A stretch of 57,925 bases of DNA from Bacteroidales bacterium (GTDB lineage: Bacteria > Bacteroidota > Bacteroidia > Bacteroidales > UBA10428), in NCBI GenBank assembly GCA_016935435.1, contig JAFGQZ010000013.1, forward strand, positions 1 through 57,925, given 5' to 3'. The notes beneath the pieces are model-generated. The model saw nothing but the letters and a program-made list of their open reading frames with translations. It was not told where the DNA came from and ran no database searches. A program made the position numbers and the translations under genes. Positions 45,049 through 55,016 of this stretch are shown here, in pieces (position 1 is the stretch's first letter; each line of letters starts with the position of its first letter).

Positions 45049-46121
45049 TACAACAGCCCTCCAATATTTGTTTCACTAACCGGTGCAATAACTTCGACTT
45101 TTTGGCCATCGGTAAGCACATGTACCCCTGCAACTACAACTAATTCGTTTTCTTCCAGCCCCGAAACAATACGTACATTTCCGTTTCCGTTAAGTTTCTC
45201 AACAATAACTTCGCGTTTGGAAACAAGCGAACTATCGGTTGTAACAACCCACACATACGAACTTCCTTTATCGTTAAAGACTGCCTCTGCCGGTATACTC
45301 ATGGGGTTTTCGCTTTTATCGGCATAAAAAATACTTACATTTACTGCCATGCCAGGCATAATACCTATAATTCCCGTACTATTGAGCCTGAACACCAACC
45401 GGTAAAGCTGGTTATTATCGGCTTTGCGCACCGACGAAACCAGGTTCAGCGCATAATCGGCCTTATTATTTCCTATACCGGAACAGCTAAACGATTTAAA
45501 ATTATCTTTATTAAGGAATACCGGTTCCGGAACATCAACTTCCACCTCATAAAAATCGGTATTGATGAGCCGGGCAAATGGCATACCTGTATTGATCATT
45601 TCTCCTTTTTCATATCCGATTTCATGAATGTAGCCGGCAAAAGGTGCATGAAGTTTTGTGTCGTTCAATTGATCGGTAGCATGCCTGAGCTGGGTCGATA
45701 CAAGCTTTTCGCCAGCCATAGCCTTTTCGTAATCGGCCTGCGAAATGCTTTTTCGTTTATGCAGTTCCGCCACTCGATCGGTTTCGGCCTTAACTTGGGT
45801 ATATTGGGCATTGGCCACATCAAACTGCACCTGGTAATCGCGCGTATCGATTTCGGCTATTAATTGGCCTTTTTGAACAAAATCGCCATTTTTCACATAC
45901 ACAGCATGTATAGGCCCCGCAACCCTGAAGGCCAGTCCTACCTCACGGGCTTCAACAATTCTGCCCGGAAAGTCGGCCTTTAATAGTTGCGATGCCCGTT
46001 TAACCTCGGCAACCTTAACCTTTCTGACAGTTGCCCCAGTAGTAGTATTGTTATTACTGCACGAAGGCGCCAGCAACATAAACAGGCCCCCGATTGCTAT
46101 TGTCCATAATATCTGCTTCAT
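45048..46121 (-). CDS. RND efflux periplasmic adaptor (HlyD/AcrA family lipoprotein)
   Basis: About 357 residues from Met at 46121; the longer reading to 46175 adds 18 non-signal residues and is dropped. Lipobox LAPSC followed by SNNN. Lipoyl half-motif KNGDFVQKGQLIAEIDTRDYQ (about 75-95), coiled-coil hairpin (YTQVKAETDRVAELHKRKSISQADYEKAMAG), second half-lipoyl APFAGYIHEIGYEKGEMI, then beta-barrel and MP domains. It joins the inner-membrane pump to the TolC-like channel. First gene of the operon; the divergent gene at 46485 lies across a 363-base spacer. Confidence 0.9.
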   Translation of the reverse strand: MKQILWTIAIGGLFMLLAPSCSNNNTTTGATVRKVKVAEVKRASQLLKADFPGRIVEAREVGLAFRVAGPIHAVYVKNGDFVQKGQLIAEIDTRDYQVQFDVANAQYTQVKAETDRVAELHKRKSISQADYEKAMAGEKLVSTQLRHATDQLNDTKLHAPFAGYIHEIGYEKGEMINTGMPFARLINTDFYEVEVDVPEPVFLNKDNFKSFSCSGIGNNKADYALNLVSSVRKADNNQLYRLVFRLNSTGIIGIMPGMAVNVSIFYADKSENPMSIPAEAVFNDKGSSYVWVVTTDSSLVSKREVIVEKLNGNGNVRIVSGLEENELVVVAGVHVLTDGQKVEVIAPVSETNIGGLL

Positions 46122-46484
46122 ATCACATTTATAATTAGTTACATTTTTACTGGCGTTGCTTAGTATTATGCACATTGGTTACCGCGCGAGAAAAATAACC
46201 ACCAAAAGGTGCAATAAAACCCTTTTTAAGAATAAACACAACATACACACGCAACCGTCAACAAAGTAACAACAGCCAATTGCGGGGTTAAGGCTTTTTT
46301 TTACCGAAATGATATTTTTAAAACCCGAAATGGCTTTTTGATGTTTTCCGCTGAAAAGAATCATAGTTCAAACTTTTTTGCAAGTTCAAAGCGAAAAAAT
46401 AAACAAAACCCATCAAAATCATTACTTATATCACTTAATAATAGTAACTTACTCGTACTATACCTACAAACTTTCTACCTGAAC
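46122..46484. promoter_or_regulatory. Divergent spacer upstream of the efflux operon
   Basis: 363 bases between divergent genes, so at least two promoters should be here. It is AT-rich with several runs of T and A. No clear TAnnTTTG in either direction and no paired direct repeats typical of a LytTR site were found by eye. Confidence 0.3.
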
Positions 46485-47078
46485 ATGAAACCAACAATAT
46501 TTAACTATTATCGTCTGCTCATTCTTTTGCTTCCACTTTTACCTGTCTTTCAGCAATGCTCCGATGAAAACGGACAAGAAAATTGCAATATGCTACCCGA
46601 TAGGGACTTTACCGGAACCCTAAGGTTTGAATATTCTCGCTCGTTCCCCACATTTTCCATAACAATAGATATGGATGTTGAATTGTATAAATCGGGCGAC
46701 ATTGTAATAAGCCAGCCTTCGGGGAGGCATTACGATGCTACCGCAGAAGAACCCAAAACGGTAAAAATCCGTGAAACCGGAGATATAATAATCAGCTCCC
46801 TGAGCGGCGAATATAAAATTGATGATGACAAAGCATATATTATCGTATCGGCAAACACTGCCATAGATGGAACAATGACCGTATGGGGCTGGGACGACGA
46901 ACACGGTTGGGTTAACCCGGTAGAAATACCTTTTTCGCCAGGCTCGCCGGTTGCAAGCCCGATGAAATTCGATTTTACCAGCGCCGGGTTTGAAGAAATT
47001 ATTGGCGCCACGTCACCAGCATATAACGGAACTGTCACCGCAAGGTGGATACTTGGCTTAATGCCCCTGTTAGAATAG
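46485..47078 (+). CDS. Small exported protein of unknown function
   Basis: About 197 residues from Met at 46485; the reading back to 46338 adds a polar stretch ahead of the signal peptide. Signal sequence (MKPTIFNYYRLLILLLPLLPVFQQC) with Cys at about 25 followed by SDENG suggests a lipoprotein, though FQQC is a poor lipobox. The rest is beta-rich (FTGTLRFEYSRSF, MDVELYKSGDIVISQPSG, IIISSLSGEYKI) and unknown. The YCF48-like T9SS gene follows after 15 bases, same strand, so they are probably one unit. Confidence 0.6.
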   Translation: MKPTIFNYYRLLILLLPLLPVFQQCSDENGQENCNMLPDRDFTGTLRFEYSRSFPTFSITIDMDVELYKSGDIVISQPSGRHYDATAEEPKTVKIRETGDIIISSLSGEYKIDDDKAYIIVSANTAIDGTMTVWGWDDEHGWVNPVEIPFSPGSPVASPMKFDFTSAGFEEIIGATSPAYNGTVTARWILGLMPLLE

Positions 47079-47093
47079 TACTAAAAATGTGCA

Positions 47094-48338
47094 ATGAAGG
47101 CTTATACTTTTTATGCTTTTGTTTGTTTCTTTTGGTGCACACTGCTGCACTGCCTTGGCCAACCCGCTTGGTACGGGCAAAACTCCCCGGTAAATGCCGA
47201 CCTTGTTTCGGTATCGTTTACCGATACCATGCATGGATGGATACTCGGAAAAAACGGTGAAGTTTTAATTACACAAAATGGAGGAGATAATTGGGAGCTG
47301 GCAACCACTGTTACCAATTTTAAAGCAACAAAAATTTTCTTTCTGAATGAAAACTATGGATGGATAACCGGCTTTAGCGCCGATGGAAGTTACGGAAGGG
47401 CGCTCTTTAGCGAAAATTCGGGATATAACTGGATCGAGAAAATCGACAGCCTGTCGATTTATTTTAACGATGTGTTTTTTATTGATGAAAACCATGGATG
47501 GATTGTGGGCTATGATACCCTTTCGGATACGACCAACTATATTATTTACACTTCTGATGCAGGGTTGAAATGGGAAAGGCAAATGACAAATATGTTCCTG
47601 GCAGGCGCCATGCGAAATGTACATTTCAGGGATGCTAACCATGGAAATATATATGGCACAGGAAGGTTTTTTCTTCTCACATCCGATGGAGGGCAACACT
47701 GGTGGCTAAGCATTTATAACTGGCAAATCGACCTGATGGGGATATACAATGCCGGCGATAAATACGGATGCATGGTTGGTTCCGGCGGGAAAGTATATAT
47801 TACCAAAGATAACTGGGTAAATTCTGTTTCATACGAACTTCCCTTTTCAGATACGCTCAGGGCCATTAGTGGATTGGAAAAGTTAAAATATTGGGCCGTT
47901 GGCGATAACGGTTCAATTGTACAAATGGCATACGTTCCGGCTATGTACTTATTGATAATAAACGATCAAAGTTATAGTACCTTCAACCGGCTAAACGATG
48001 TTTCGGCGGTATGCGACAGCAATGTTTGGGCCGTTGGTGACAATGGCACAATTTTACACTTTGGCATGCAGCAGCCTGTAAACCCGATAGTTATTAAAGA
48101 TATTGTTCAGGATTTTTTTACAGTGTACCCCAACCCCTCCGGCAACTATGTTATTATTGACCAAAAGCATAGTAATAATTTCAAGGCATCCATCATTAAT
48201 GATAATGGGACAAAACTATCGGATTTAATAGTTGAGCCAGGGAACAAAATCGCTATCGGCCATTTACAGCCAGGCACCTACTTCTTAAAAATATATAACA
48301 ACACAGAATGCCATACCAGTATCATTATTAAAAAATAA
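47094..48338 (+). CDS. T9SS type A cargo protein with YCF48-like/BNR propeller
   Basis: 414 residues. Signal peptide 1-22 (to CLGQ). Several copies of a YCF48-type repeat: VSFTDTMHGWILGKNGEVLITQNGGDNWE, IFFLNENYGWITG, VFFIDENHGWIVG and VCDSNVWAVGDNGTILH; these GW(I/A)VG...NGT.L.T.DGG..W units build a beta-propeller like BNR/sialidase-fold proteins, with no sialidase active site seen. C-terminal T9SS type A sorting domain about 335-414 (VYPNPSGNYV, QPGTYFLKI, IIIKK). Probably surface or secreted; binding role unknown. It follows the small exported protein by 15 bases. Confidence 0.8.
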   Translation: MKAYTFYAFVCFFWCTLLHCLGQPAWYGQNSPVNADLVSVSFTDTMHGWILGKNGEVLITQNGGDNWELATTVTNFKATKIFFLNENYGWITGFSADGSYGRALFSENSGYNWIEKIDSLSIYFNDVFFIDENHGWIVGYDTLSDTTNYIIYTSDAGLKWERQMTNMFLAGAMRNVHFRDANHGNIYGTGRFFLLTSDGGQHWWLSIYNWQIDLMGIYNAGDKYGCMVGSGGKVYITKDNWVNSVSYELPFSDTLRAISGLEKLKYWAVGDNGSIVQMAYVPAMYLLIINDQSYSTFNRLNDVSAVCDSNVWAVGDNGTILHFGMQQPVNPIVIKDIVQDFFTVYPNPSGNYVIIDQKHSNNFKASIINDNGTKLSDLIVEPGNKIAIGHLQPGTYFLKIYNNTECHTSIIIKK

Positions 48339-48364
48339 TTGATTCGGGTAATTACATGCACACA

Positions 48365-49513
48365 CTACCTCAAAAAATACGCTAGCGAAATGCCTAAAAA
48401 ATTTCCCAGGGCATAACCAATAATTCCAATTGTAATGCCCGAAAGAATAATTTCTTTATTTTTCAGGGCATTTGCAACAGTAGGCACAAAGGGCGACGAA
48501 TAAATTAATGCTGTAGAGGTAATAATGGTAGTATCGGTATCGATTTTAAAAATTTTTGAGAAGATAACCTGCAGGGTAAACGAGCCCAGAACCACCATAG
48601 CAATATAGGCTGCAATATAAAACGAATGCAGCGTAAAAGTTGAGAAATCGGCCATTGAGCCCACAACAATACAGAAAATAATAATCAGGTACATGCCCGA
48701 TTGGAAAGTTTTTTGTATTTTATTGATACGGGGAACAAGAGAAAATACAATTGATAGCGCCGTTATGCTAAGGATAACCCCGGCAAGCTTATAATCGGCG
48801 GGGAACAAAGGCTGGAGCAACATGGCGGCACCAACAATGGCCGCCGACAGCAGAACACCCGATAACAGAGGCAGGAATATTTGCTTTTTGCCCAATCCCG
48901 AAAATGCGCCCAGGCCATCGAAATCGTCGATTTGGTTGCTCAGGTGTACCTTTTCGGCTGCAGGTTTAAACGGGGGCAAAATCTTTCCCAGGAATTTTTG
49001 TGCATAGGTAATCAAAAAAATAAAATAAAACATGCAAATAAGAATATCGTATGCATTCAAAAGAATAAAGGTATCGGGGTTGCCGTTCAGGGCTTTCATA
49101 ATTGCCGCCATGTTGGGCGTACCGCCCATGTAAACCCCAACCATCATTCCGGTAACCTGCCAGCAATCGTCTATTTTGTCCCTGAAAATGAAAAAACCAG
49201 CCGTTGCTACCAACAGCACCGATAAAATTCCGAAAAAAACAGCCAGGCCGGTTTTATACGCCAGGCGCGACCACTGTTTAAGGTTTATCGAAAACAATAA
49301 AAGTGGCAACGCCAATGCAATGGTAACCGACGACATAGTATCCTGCATTGGCTTAAAGTTTGGCGAAATAAGTCCGGAATTGCCTGCAATTATGCCCAAA
49401 ATATAAGCAAGGGCAACCGTTCCAAACTTGTTGAAAAACTTCGATTTCTGGCATAAAAACAACAGCCCCAGAGGAGCTAGTATATAAAAAAGAATTAAAA
49501 TAAAAACACCCAT
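48365..49513 (-). CDS. DUF819 family membrane protein (YjcL-like)
   Basis: 382 residues, about ten to eleven hydrophobic segments. Family features: LPLLLFSINLKQWSRLAYKT (about 90-109), GVYMGGTPNMAAIMKALN (about 145-162) and ALIYSSPFVPTVANALKN (about 340-357). DUF819 proteins are predicted transporters related to sodium-bile-acid or malonate-type permeases; substrate unknown. It converges with the YCF48-like gene 27 bases away, and no clear terminator separates them. Confidence 0.82.
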   Translation of the reverse strand: MGVFILILFYILAPLGLLFLCQKSKFFNKFGTVALAYILGIIAGNSGLISPNFKPMQDTMSSVTIALALPLLLFSINLKQWSRLAYKTGLAVFFGILSVLLVATAGFFIFRDKIDDCWQVTGMMVGVYMGGTPNMAAIMKALNGNPDTFILLNAYDILICMFYFIFLITYAQKFLGKILPPFKPAAEKVHLSNQIDDFDGLGAFSGLGKKQIFLPLLSGVLLSAAIVGAAMLLQPLFPADYKLAGVILSITALSIVFSLVPRINKIQKTFQSGMYLIIIFCIVVGSMADFSTFTLHSFYIAAYIAMVVLGSFTLQVIFSKIFKIDTDTTIITSTALIYSSPFVPTVANALKNKEIILSGITIGIIGYALGNFLGISLAYFLR

Positions 49514-49652
49514 TTTTCCTGAAAAATTGAAAACTGCTAAATAAACTAAAAATCATAAGAAGCCAAAAATAATCTGGCAAAAGGGTTTAGTGCAATACGT
49601 AGATATCATGTTTTACATTGTAAGTTTGTACATTGCAGAAAAAAAATGCATA

Positions 49653-50942
49653 ATGCTTAAACGATTCATCTCCTTCGTTTTATTCGCACAGCTTTTACTA
49701 ATTACATTAGCCAGTGCGCAACAAAAGGCCTTTGCACGTACAATAGTCGATACACTTGCATCGGCGTACTTTGGTGGCAGAGGTTACATAAACGATGGCG
49801 TTGTAAAGGCAGCACAATATATTTCCACGGAATTCGAAAAATATCAACTCTTGCCCTTTAACGGCTCTTACTTTCAGTTTTTCCCTGTAAGCGTGAATAC
49901 TTTTCCGGGCGAAATGAAACTTAAAATTAATGAGGTTCAATTAATTGCCGGAACAGATTTTCTTATCGAGGCCATGTCGCCACCAGATAAAGGTACATAT
50001 CAAACCTATACGGTAACCTTTAACGATATTTTAAACGAAAAAAACCTGCAGCTTATCATGCAGAAATCGGCCGGGAAATACCTGGTTGTCGATCAAAGGA
50101 AAGAAAAGCCCATTGATAAAGCCGCCCGAAATGAAACCAATAATATTTTAAACTTTTTAAAATACAGTGCACATGCGCCAAACGCCGGAACTATAATACT
50201 CACGAATGAAAAGCTTACCTGGGGTCAGGCAGGCTTCCAGGCACCAAAGCCGGTATTTATTGTAAATGCACCGGCAAATGTAAAAAAAGTGCAATCGATT
50301 ACTGTTACTGCCGATGCTGAAATGAGAAAAAATTTTGTTACATCGAACCTTACTGGTTACATCAAAGGCTGCGAGGTGCCCGATTCTTTCCTGGTAGTAA
50401 CGGCACATTACGATCACCTGGGCAAAATGGGATCGGAAATTGTATTCCCCGGGGCAAACGATAATGCCAGCGGTATAGCAATGTTATTTTCCCTTGCAAG
50501 GCACTATAGCAATAACCCACCAAAATATACAATGGTATTTTGTGCCCTTTCGGCCGAAGAACTAGGCTTACTGGGTGCCAGGTATTTTACCGAAAACCCT
50601 TTGTTTGAACTTTCAAGGATAAAGTTTCTTGTAAATTTCGACCTTGCCGGAACCGGCAATGAAGGAATAAAAGTGGTAAATGCAACCATTTTCCCGAATG
50701 AATTCAACAAGTTAAAAACCCTTAATGATTCTCTGGCTTGCCTTAACCCGATAGAGCCGCGTGGCGAAGCCTGCATAAGCGACCACTGTATGTTTTACCT
50801 TAAAAACATCCCCTGTTTCTACATTTATACCCTGGGCGGCATCAGTGCTTACCACGATATATACGACAAATCCGAAACTTTGCCATTAACCGCATTTGAT
50901 GAATATTTCCGGCTTATGGTTGAATTCTTTTCCAGCTTTTAG
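49653..50942 (+). CDS. M28 family zinc peptidase
   Basis: About 429 residues from Met at 49653; the reading from 49590 adds residues before the signal peptide (MLKRFISF...ASAQ). M28 metal ligands are all present: TAHYDHLG (His and the catalytic Asp), GANDNASG (bridging Asp), SAEELGLLGA (catalytic Glu and metal Glu), NFDLAG (Asp) and SDHCMFY (His). It is an exported aminopeptidase or glutaminyl-cyclase-like enzyme of the periplasm or surface. A PA-type insert is suggested between about 120 and 260. No T9SS signal. Followed by a bidirectional terminator. Confidence 0.88.
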   Translation: MLKRFISFVLFAQLLLITLASAQQKAFARTIVDTLASAYFGGRGYINDGVVKAAQYISTEFEKYQLLPFNGSYFQFFPVSVNTFPGEMKLKINEVQLIAGTDFLIEAMSPPDKGTYQTYTVTFNDILNEKNLQLIMQKSAGKYLVVDQRKEKPIDKAARNETNNILNFLKYSAHAPNAGTIILTNEKLTWGQAGFQAPKPVFIVNAPANVKKVQSITVTADAEMRKNFVTSNLTGYIKGCEVPDSFLVVTAHYDHLGKMGSEIVFPGANDNASGIAMLFSLARHYSNNPPKYTMVFCALSAEELGLLGARYFTENPLFELSRIKFLVNFDLAGTGNEGIKVVNATIFPNEFNKLKTLNDSLACLNPIEPRGEACISDHCMFYLKNIPCFYIYTLGGISAYHDIYDKSETLPLTAFDEYFRLMVEFFSSF

Positions 50943-50953
50943 CCTAAAAAACA

Positions 50954-50999
50954 AAAAAGTTGCTTGTAATGCCTTTAATGGGTTAACAAACAACTTTTT
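50954..50999. terminator. Bidirectional terminator between the M28 and glycogen-binding genes
   Basis: Inverted repeat AAAAAGTTGCTTGT (50954-50967) with ACAAACAACTTTTT (50986-50999), 14 bp with one wobble pair. A-run and T-run on both sides allow it to serve both convergent genes. Confidence 0.8.
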
Positions 51000-51014
51000 A
51001 TTGTAAAAAACATT

Positions 51015-51320
51015 CTAAACCACTACTACCGAATTATCGCCCTGGAAAGCGTTTGGCAGATATTTGTCGGCTTCGGGGTCGTTAATCCATTCTTTTGAAT
51101 TAATCAGGTATTTGTACTGATATTCTTTTCCTTTCTCCAGGGTAAGGGTGACAGAAAAATCGCCGTTTTTAAGCTGCTTCATAGGGGTATCGTGCTCGTT
51201 CCAGCTATTGAACTCGCCGGCAAGGTTAACTTGTGCTGCCCCGTTAATTTTATCGCTTTCGAGTTTGAAAGTTACTTTGCATTCGGGTTTTTTCTCGGAA
51301 TATGTTTTCTTCAGGCTCAT
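51015..51320 (-). CDS. Small glycogen-binding domain protein (CBM48/AMPK-like)
   Basis: 101 residues, essentially one CBM48-type beta-sandwich: CKVTFKLESDKI, VNLAGEFNSWNEHDTPMKQL (about 30-49), DFSVTLTLEKGKEYQYKYLIN, WINDPEADKYL (about 77-88). Such domains bind glycogen or branched glucans. No enzyme domain is attached, so it may act as a carbohydrate-binding adaptor. The YQYKYLI...W segment has the aromatic residues of the sugar site. Cytoplasmic: no signal peptide. Confidence 0.85.
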   Translation of the reverse strand: MSLKKTYSEKKPECKVTFKLESDKINGAAQVNLAGEFNSWNEHDTPMKQLKNGDFSVTLTLEKGKEYQYKYLINSKEWINDPEADKYLPNAFQGDNSVVVV

Positions 51321-51471
51321 GATGAAGTAAATTTGGTGTTGATTATTTTAATAATTGTATTATCGATTCATTTTTAGACTGGTAAAAACCAAAATTATGA
51401 ATAATGAACGGTTCACATAAAGAATTGTCCGGTGATTTATATCACCAAATACCGGGTTCGGTGAATTTTTT

Positions 51472-52599
51472 CTAACCCCTGATAAACTTAACAATTTTCA
51501 GTGCCATATCGAAAAGTACAATTTTAGCATTTGCATTTCGCTCGATATCGGCGCTTGCCGAATTAAACTCTGAATAGATGCTTACAATATTCCTTCCGTT
51601 TATAAAGGGGTGAAATTTTTTTGAAAACTCTTCTTCGGCAGGCGATAAATAAACCAAATCGTTGTTTTTCAGGTTCATAATAAAGTTTTCGCGTATAAGC
51701 CGGAGCGAATACACAAAAAAGCTTTTAAGGTTTTCCCTACCGCTGCCCGCCATTTCTTCAACCCACGAGTTAATTTCAGGAATGTTGCGCTGATAGCACA
51801 ATCGCATAATGGCCGTAAATTTGGCAAAATTAAACTTATTCTCTTCCGATTGCTCAATTAGTTCCAGGGCAGAAATAAAATTGCCGTTTGCCAGCCGGGC
51901 AATATGGTTGGCTTGTTCGGTATTTTGGCCATAGTTTTCCGTTAAGGCCTTAACCATTGGTGGTTTATCGATTTGGTTAAGCTTAACCGGTTGTGTGCGC
52001 GACGAAATGGTGAGCAAAACTTCATTCGGATCTTCCGAAACCAGCAAAAAAACAGTTTTTTCCGGCGGTTCCTCAATAAGTTTCAACAACATGTTGGCCG
52101 ATGTGGCATTCATATTTTCCGGCAACCAAAGTATCAGTATTTTATAATCGCTTTCAAACGATTTCAAACTTAATTTCCTGATAATTAGCTCGCTTTCGTT
52201 TTTGCTGATAAGCCCCTGTTTGTTCTCGATTCCAATTAAATTATACCATTGGTTCGACCGGAAGTAAGGGTTGGCAAGCAATTGCCCCCGCCATTGGGAA
52301 ATATAATCGTCGCTAACCGGGTCTTTTCCCACCTCTTTAGACGTATTTACCGGAAAGGCAAAATGTAAATCGGGGTGGGCCAGTTTTTCGTATTTATGGC
52401 AGCTTGCACATGTTCCGCACGAGTCGTCTTCCGAAGGGTTGGTGCAGGAAATAAACTGGGCATAGGCAACAGCCAGTGGCAACGAACCACAGCCTTCGGG
52501 GCCGAAAAACATTTGAGCATGGGGTATGCGGCCTTGTTTTACCGATGCTGCCAATTGCTGTTTTACTTTCTCCTGGCCTATTACTTTTTTAAACTGCAT
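51472..52599 (-). CDS. holB: DNA polymerase III delta' subunit
   Basis: 375 residues. AAA+ clamp-loader fold: IGQEKVKQQLAASVKQGRIPHAQMFFGPEGCGSLPLA (about 5-41; the P-loop is degenerate, GPEGCGSL, as usual for delta'), zinc motif C-x8-C-x2-C-x2-C (CTNPSEDDSCGTCASC), and LLKLIEEPPEKTVFLLVSED with SRTQPV (SRC-like motif changed to SRTQ). It is part of the clamp loader that puts the beta clamp on DNA. Normal length. Divergent from pgk across a 171-base gap. Confidence 0.9.
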   Translation of the reverse strand: MQFKKVIGQEKVKQQLAASVKQGRIPHAQMFFGPEGCGSLPLAVAYAQFISCTNPSEDDSCGTCASCHKYEKLAHPDLHFAFPVNTSKEVGKDPVSDDYISQWRGQLLANPYFRSNQWYNLIGIENKQGLISKNESELIIRKLSLKSFESDYKILILWLPENMNATSANMLLKLIEEPPEKTVFLLVSEDPNEVLLTISSRTQPVKLNQIDKPPMVKALTENYGQNTEQANHIARLANGNFISALELIEQSEENKFNFAKFTAIMRLCYQRNIPEINSWVEEMAGSGRENLKSFFVYSLRLIRENFIMNLKNNDLVYLSPAEEEFSKKFHPFINGRNIVSIYSEFNSASADIERNANAKIVLFDMALKIVKFIRG

Positions 52600-52728
52600 T
52601 TTTCGAAATTGTTCGCAGTATCAAAAATAAACAAAGCAAAAATACTTTTCCTGATTTTTCTGAAACAATAATTGTGATTTTTATAACAATACAGCTTTAT
52701 ATGCCTATGCCGGATAAAATACTTTTTC

Positions 52729-52736
52729 TACCTTTG
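52729..52736 (+). promoter_or_regulatory. -7 promoter element of pgk
   Basis: TACCTTTG, a match to TAnnTTTG, 34 bases before the pgk start. Two CAAAAATA sites (52622-52629 and 52637-52644), the reverse form of the same element, lie on the other side and may serve the divergent holB gene. Confidence 0.5.
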
Positions 52737-52770
52737 TGTTCCCATAAGTAAAATCTAAATATACAGAAAT

Positions 52771-54033
52771 ATGCAAATGATTAACGATTACAGTTTTGCC
52801 GGCAAAAAAGCCATTGTAAGGGTCGATTTTAACGTGCCCCTGAACAAAGAAACTTTCGAGGTAACCGACGATACCCGTATTCGCGGGGCATTGCCTACAA
52901 TTAATAAAATACTCAGCGATGGCGGCAGCGCCATACTAATGTCGCACCTGGGCCGCCCAAAAGCAGGCCCCGACAAGAAAGCCTCGCTGAAACACGTTAT
53001 CCCGGCCTTGTCGAAAAACCTGGGCGGAAAAGAAATAAAATTTGCCGACGACTGCATGCAGGCAAAACAACTGGCTGACGCCCTCAAACCGGGCGAAGTG
53101 CTCCTACTGGAAAACCTTCGCTTTTACGAAGAAGAAGAAGGAAAACCCAGGCTTGCCGACGATGCTTCGGAAGAAGAAAAAGCTGCCGGTAAGGCCCGCG
53201 TAAAAGAAAGCCAGAAAAAATTTGTAGCAACCCTGGCCAGTTATGCAAATGTTTATGTTAACGATGCCTTCGGCACTGCCCACCGTGCCCATGCTTCAAC
53301 AGCACTAATAGCCAACCATTTCGATGAAAAAAATAAAATGTTTGGCTTTCTTATAAACAGCGAGCTCGAAGCTATGGATAAAGTTATCCGCTCGAACGAC
53401 AAACCAAAAACGGCCATTATGGGCGGAGCAAAAGTTTCCGACAAAATTCAGATAATCTCGCGCCTGCTCCCTACTATCGACAACCTTATTATCGGTGGCG
53501 GCATGACCTATACCTTTATTAAGGCACAGGGCGGGAAAATTGGAAACTCGCTATGCGAAGAAGATAAACTTGACCTTGCTCTTGAAATTCTGAAAAAAGC
53601 AAAAGAGCACAATGTAAAGGTTTATATCCCCACCGATGCCATTAATGCCGATAAATTCGATGCCAATGCAAACACCGGTAAATCTAAAACAAACGAAACC
53701 CCCGATGGATGGATGGGCTTAGACATTGCCGACGAAACTATTGCAACCTTCACTAAAGTTATCAAAGAATCGAAGACTATACTATGGAACGGCCCTATGG
53801 GCGTTTTTGAAATGGACAAGTTTTCTGCCGGTACCTCGGCTATTGCCAAAGCCCTGGCCGAAGCAACTGCAAACGGCGCTTTTACCCTTATCGGGGGTGG
53901 CGACTCGGTAGCTGCCATTAACAAAAACAAACTGGCCGATAAAGTAAGTTATGTTTCAACCGGTGGCGGTGCCATGCTCGAATATATGGAAGGCAAAGTA
54001 CTACCTGGTATCAAAGCTATCCGCGGCGAATAA
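52771..54033 (+). CDS. pgk: Phosphoglycerate kinase
   Basis: 420 residues; complete. [12 protein letters not shown] (about 16-27), MSHLGRPK (about 57-64), the insertion [24 protein letters not shown] around 117-140, [12 protein letters not shown] (about 215-226), [25 protein letters not shown]-like [11 protein letters not shown] and [12 protein letters not shown] (about 370-381). It makes ATP from 1,3-bisphosphoglycerate in glycolysis. The gene has a -7 element upstream and a strong terminator downstream, so is monocistronic. Confidence 0.96.
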   Translation: MQMINDYSFAGKKAIVRVDFNVPLNKETFEVTDDTRIRGALPTINKILSDGGSAILMSHLGRPKAGPDKKASLKHVIPALSKNLGGKEIKFADDCMQAKQLADALKPGEVLLLENLRFYEEEEGKPRLADDASEEEKAAGKARVKESQKKFVATLASYANVYVNDAFGTAHRAHASTALIANHFDEKNKMFGFLINSELEAMDKVIRSNDKPKTAIMGGAKVSDKIQIISRLLPTIDNLIIGGGMTYTFIKAQGGKIGNSLCEEDKLDLALEILKKAKEHNVKVYIPTDAINADKFDANANTGKSKTNETPDGWMGLDIADETIATFTKVIKESKTILWNGPMGVFEMDKFSAGTSAIAKALAEATANGAFTLIGGGDSVAAINKNKLADKVSYVSTGGGAMLEYMEGKVLPGIKAIRGE

Positions 54034-54061
54034 GCGTATTTAACGATTATTTCCATATTAG

Positions 54062-54099
54062 CCCGATTTGGTGTACTTTTGCTCCAAATCGGGTTTTTT
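54062..54099 (+). terminator. Rho-independent terminator after pgk
   Basis: Stem CCCGATTTGG (54062-54071) with CCAAATCGGG (54084-54093), perfect over 10 bp, then six T (54094-54099). It lies 28 bases past the pgk stop. It also shows that proC should not start at 54079, inside this hairpin. Confidence 0.93.
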
Positions 54100-54132
54100 C
54101 AACTTAAAACCTTTGTTTCAAATTCATATAGT

Positions 54133-54945
54133 ATGAAAATTAACAAAATTGCTATCCTCGGAGGGGGAAACCTCGGTTTCTCCATTGCAAAAGGACTTTT
54201 AAAATTAAGCGAATACTCTGCCAACGATATTGTTATTTCCGAAATCAGGCCTTTACGGGTAGAAGTACTTAAAAAAAGCGGTATAAAGGTTGTAGAAAAC
54301 AATAACCTGAAAGCCATTGAAGGGGCCGGCCTCATTATCGTTTCAGTAAAACCCCAGCAAATTGCCGAAGTCTTAAATGAAATTAAACCAGCCATCGACC
54401 CGGCAAAGCAAATATTAATGTCAACCGTTACCGGGGTAAGTATCGACGAAATAGAAAAATTGGCAGGCAAAACCGGCATTGTACGTATCATGCCCAATAC
54501 AGCCATCGAAATTAAAGAATCGATGACCTGTATTACCTGTCGTAATATTTCAAGTGAGCAGGAAAACACCATTCTCGAATTGTTTAACAAACTTGGCAAG
54601 GCCATATTAATAAACGAAGACCTGATGGGGGCCGCAACAGTTATCGGAGCCTGTGGTATTGCTTTTGCTCTGCGGTTTATGCGGGCAATGTCGCAAGGGG
54701 GCATAGAAATTGGCTTTCCGGCCGATGTTTCGCAAAACATAACGGCACAAACTATTCTGGGAGCAACCCGCCTGATTCTCGATAGCGGAGATCACCCCGA
54801 AAAAGAAATCGATAAGGTTACAACACCCATGGGGGTCACCATTTCGGGCCTGAACGAAATGGAACACCAGGGCTTTAGCTCAGCCATCATTAAAGGCTTA
54901 ATTACTTCGTACAATAAGCTCGATACGGTTAAGCAAAAAAAATAA
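54133..54945 (+). CDS. proC: Pyrroline-5-carboxylate reductase
   Basis: About 270 residues from Met at 54133; a reading from 54079 would start within the pgk terminator. Rossmann motif AILGGGNLGFSIAKGLL, SVKPQQIAEVL, RIMPNTAIEI (the family RxMPNT), and the C-terminal TAQTILGATRLILDSGDHPEKEIDKVTTPMGVT segment. It reduces pyrroline-5-carboxylate to proline with NAD(P)H. Normal length; no other proline genes next to it. Confidence 0.92.
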   Translation: MKINKIAILGGGNLGFSIAKGLLKLSEYSANDIVISEIRPLRVEVLKKSGIKVVENNNLKAIEGAGLIIVSVKPQQIAEVLNEIKPAIDPAKQILMSTVTGVSIDEIEKLAGKTGIVRIMPNTAIEIKESMTCITCRNISSEQENTILELFNKLGKAILINEDLMGAATVIGACGIAFALRFMRAMSQGGIEIGFPADVSQNITAQTILGATRLILDSGDHPEKEIDKVTTPMGVTISGLNEMEHQGFSSAIIKGLITSYNKLDTVKQKK

Positions 54946-55016
54946 ACCAATTAGCGGGGCACCGAAACATTTCGATACGGCCTGCAAAATATACCCTGTT
55001 GTAAGGCTGGCCAAAA

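Noticed and set aside
54079-54132. Upstream start for proC
   Set aside because: It would begin inside the perfect terminator hairpin after pgk; Met at 54133 directly precedes the Rossmann motif.
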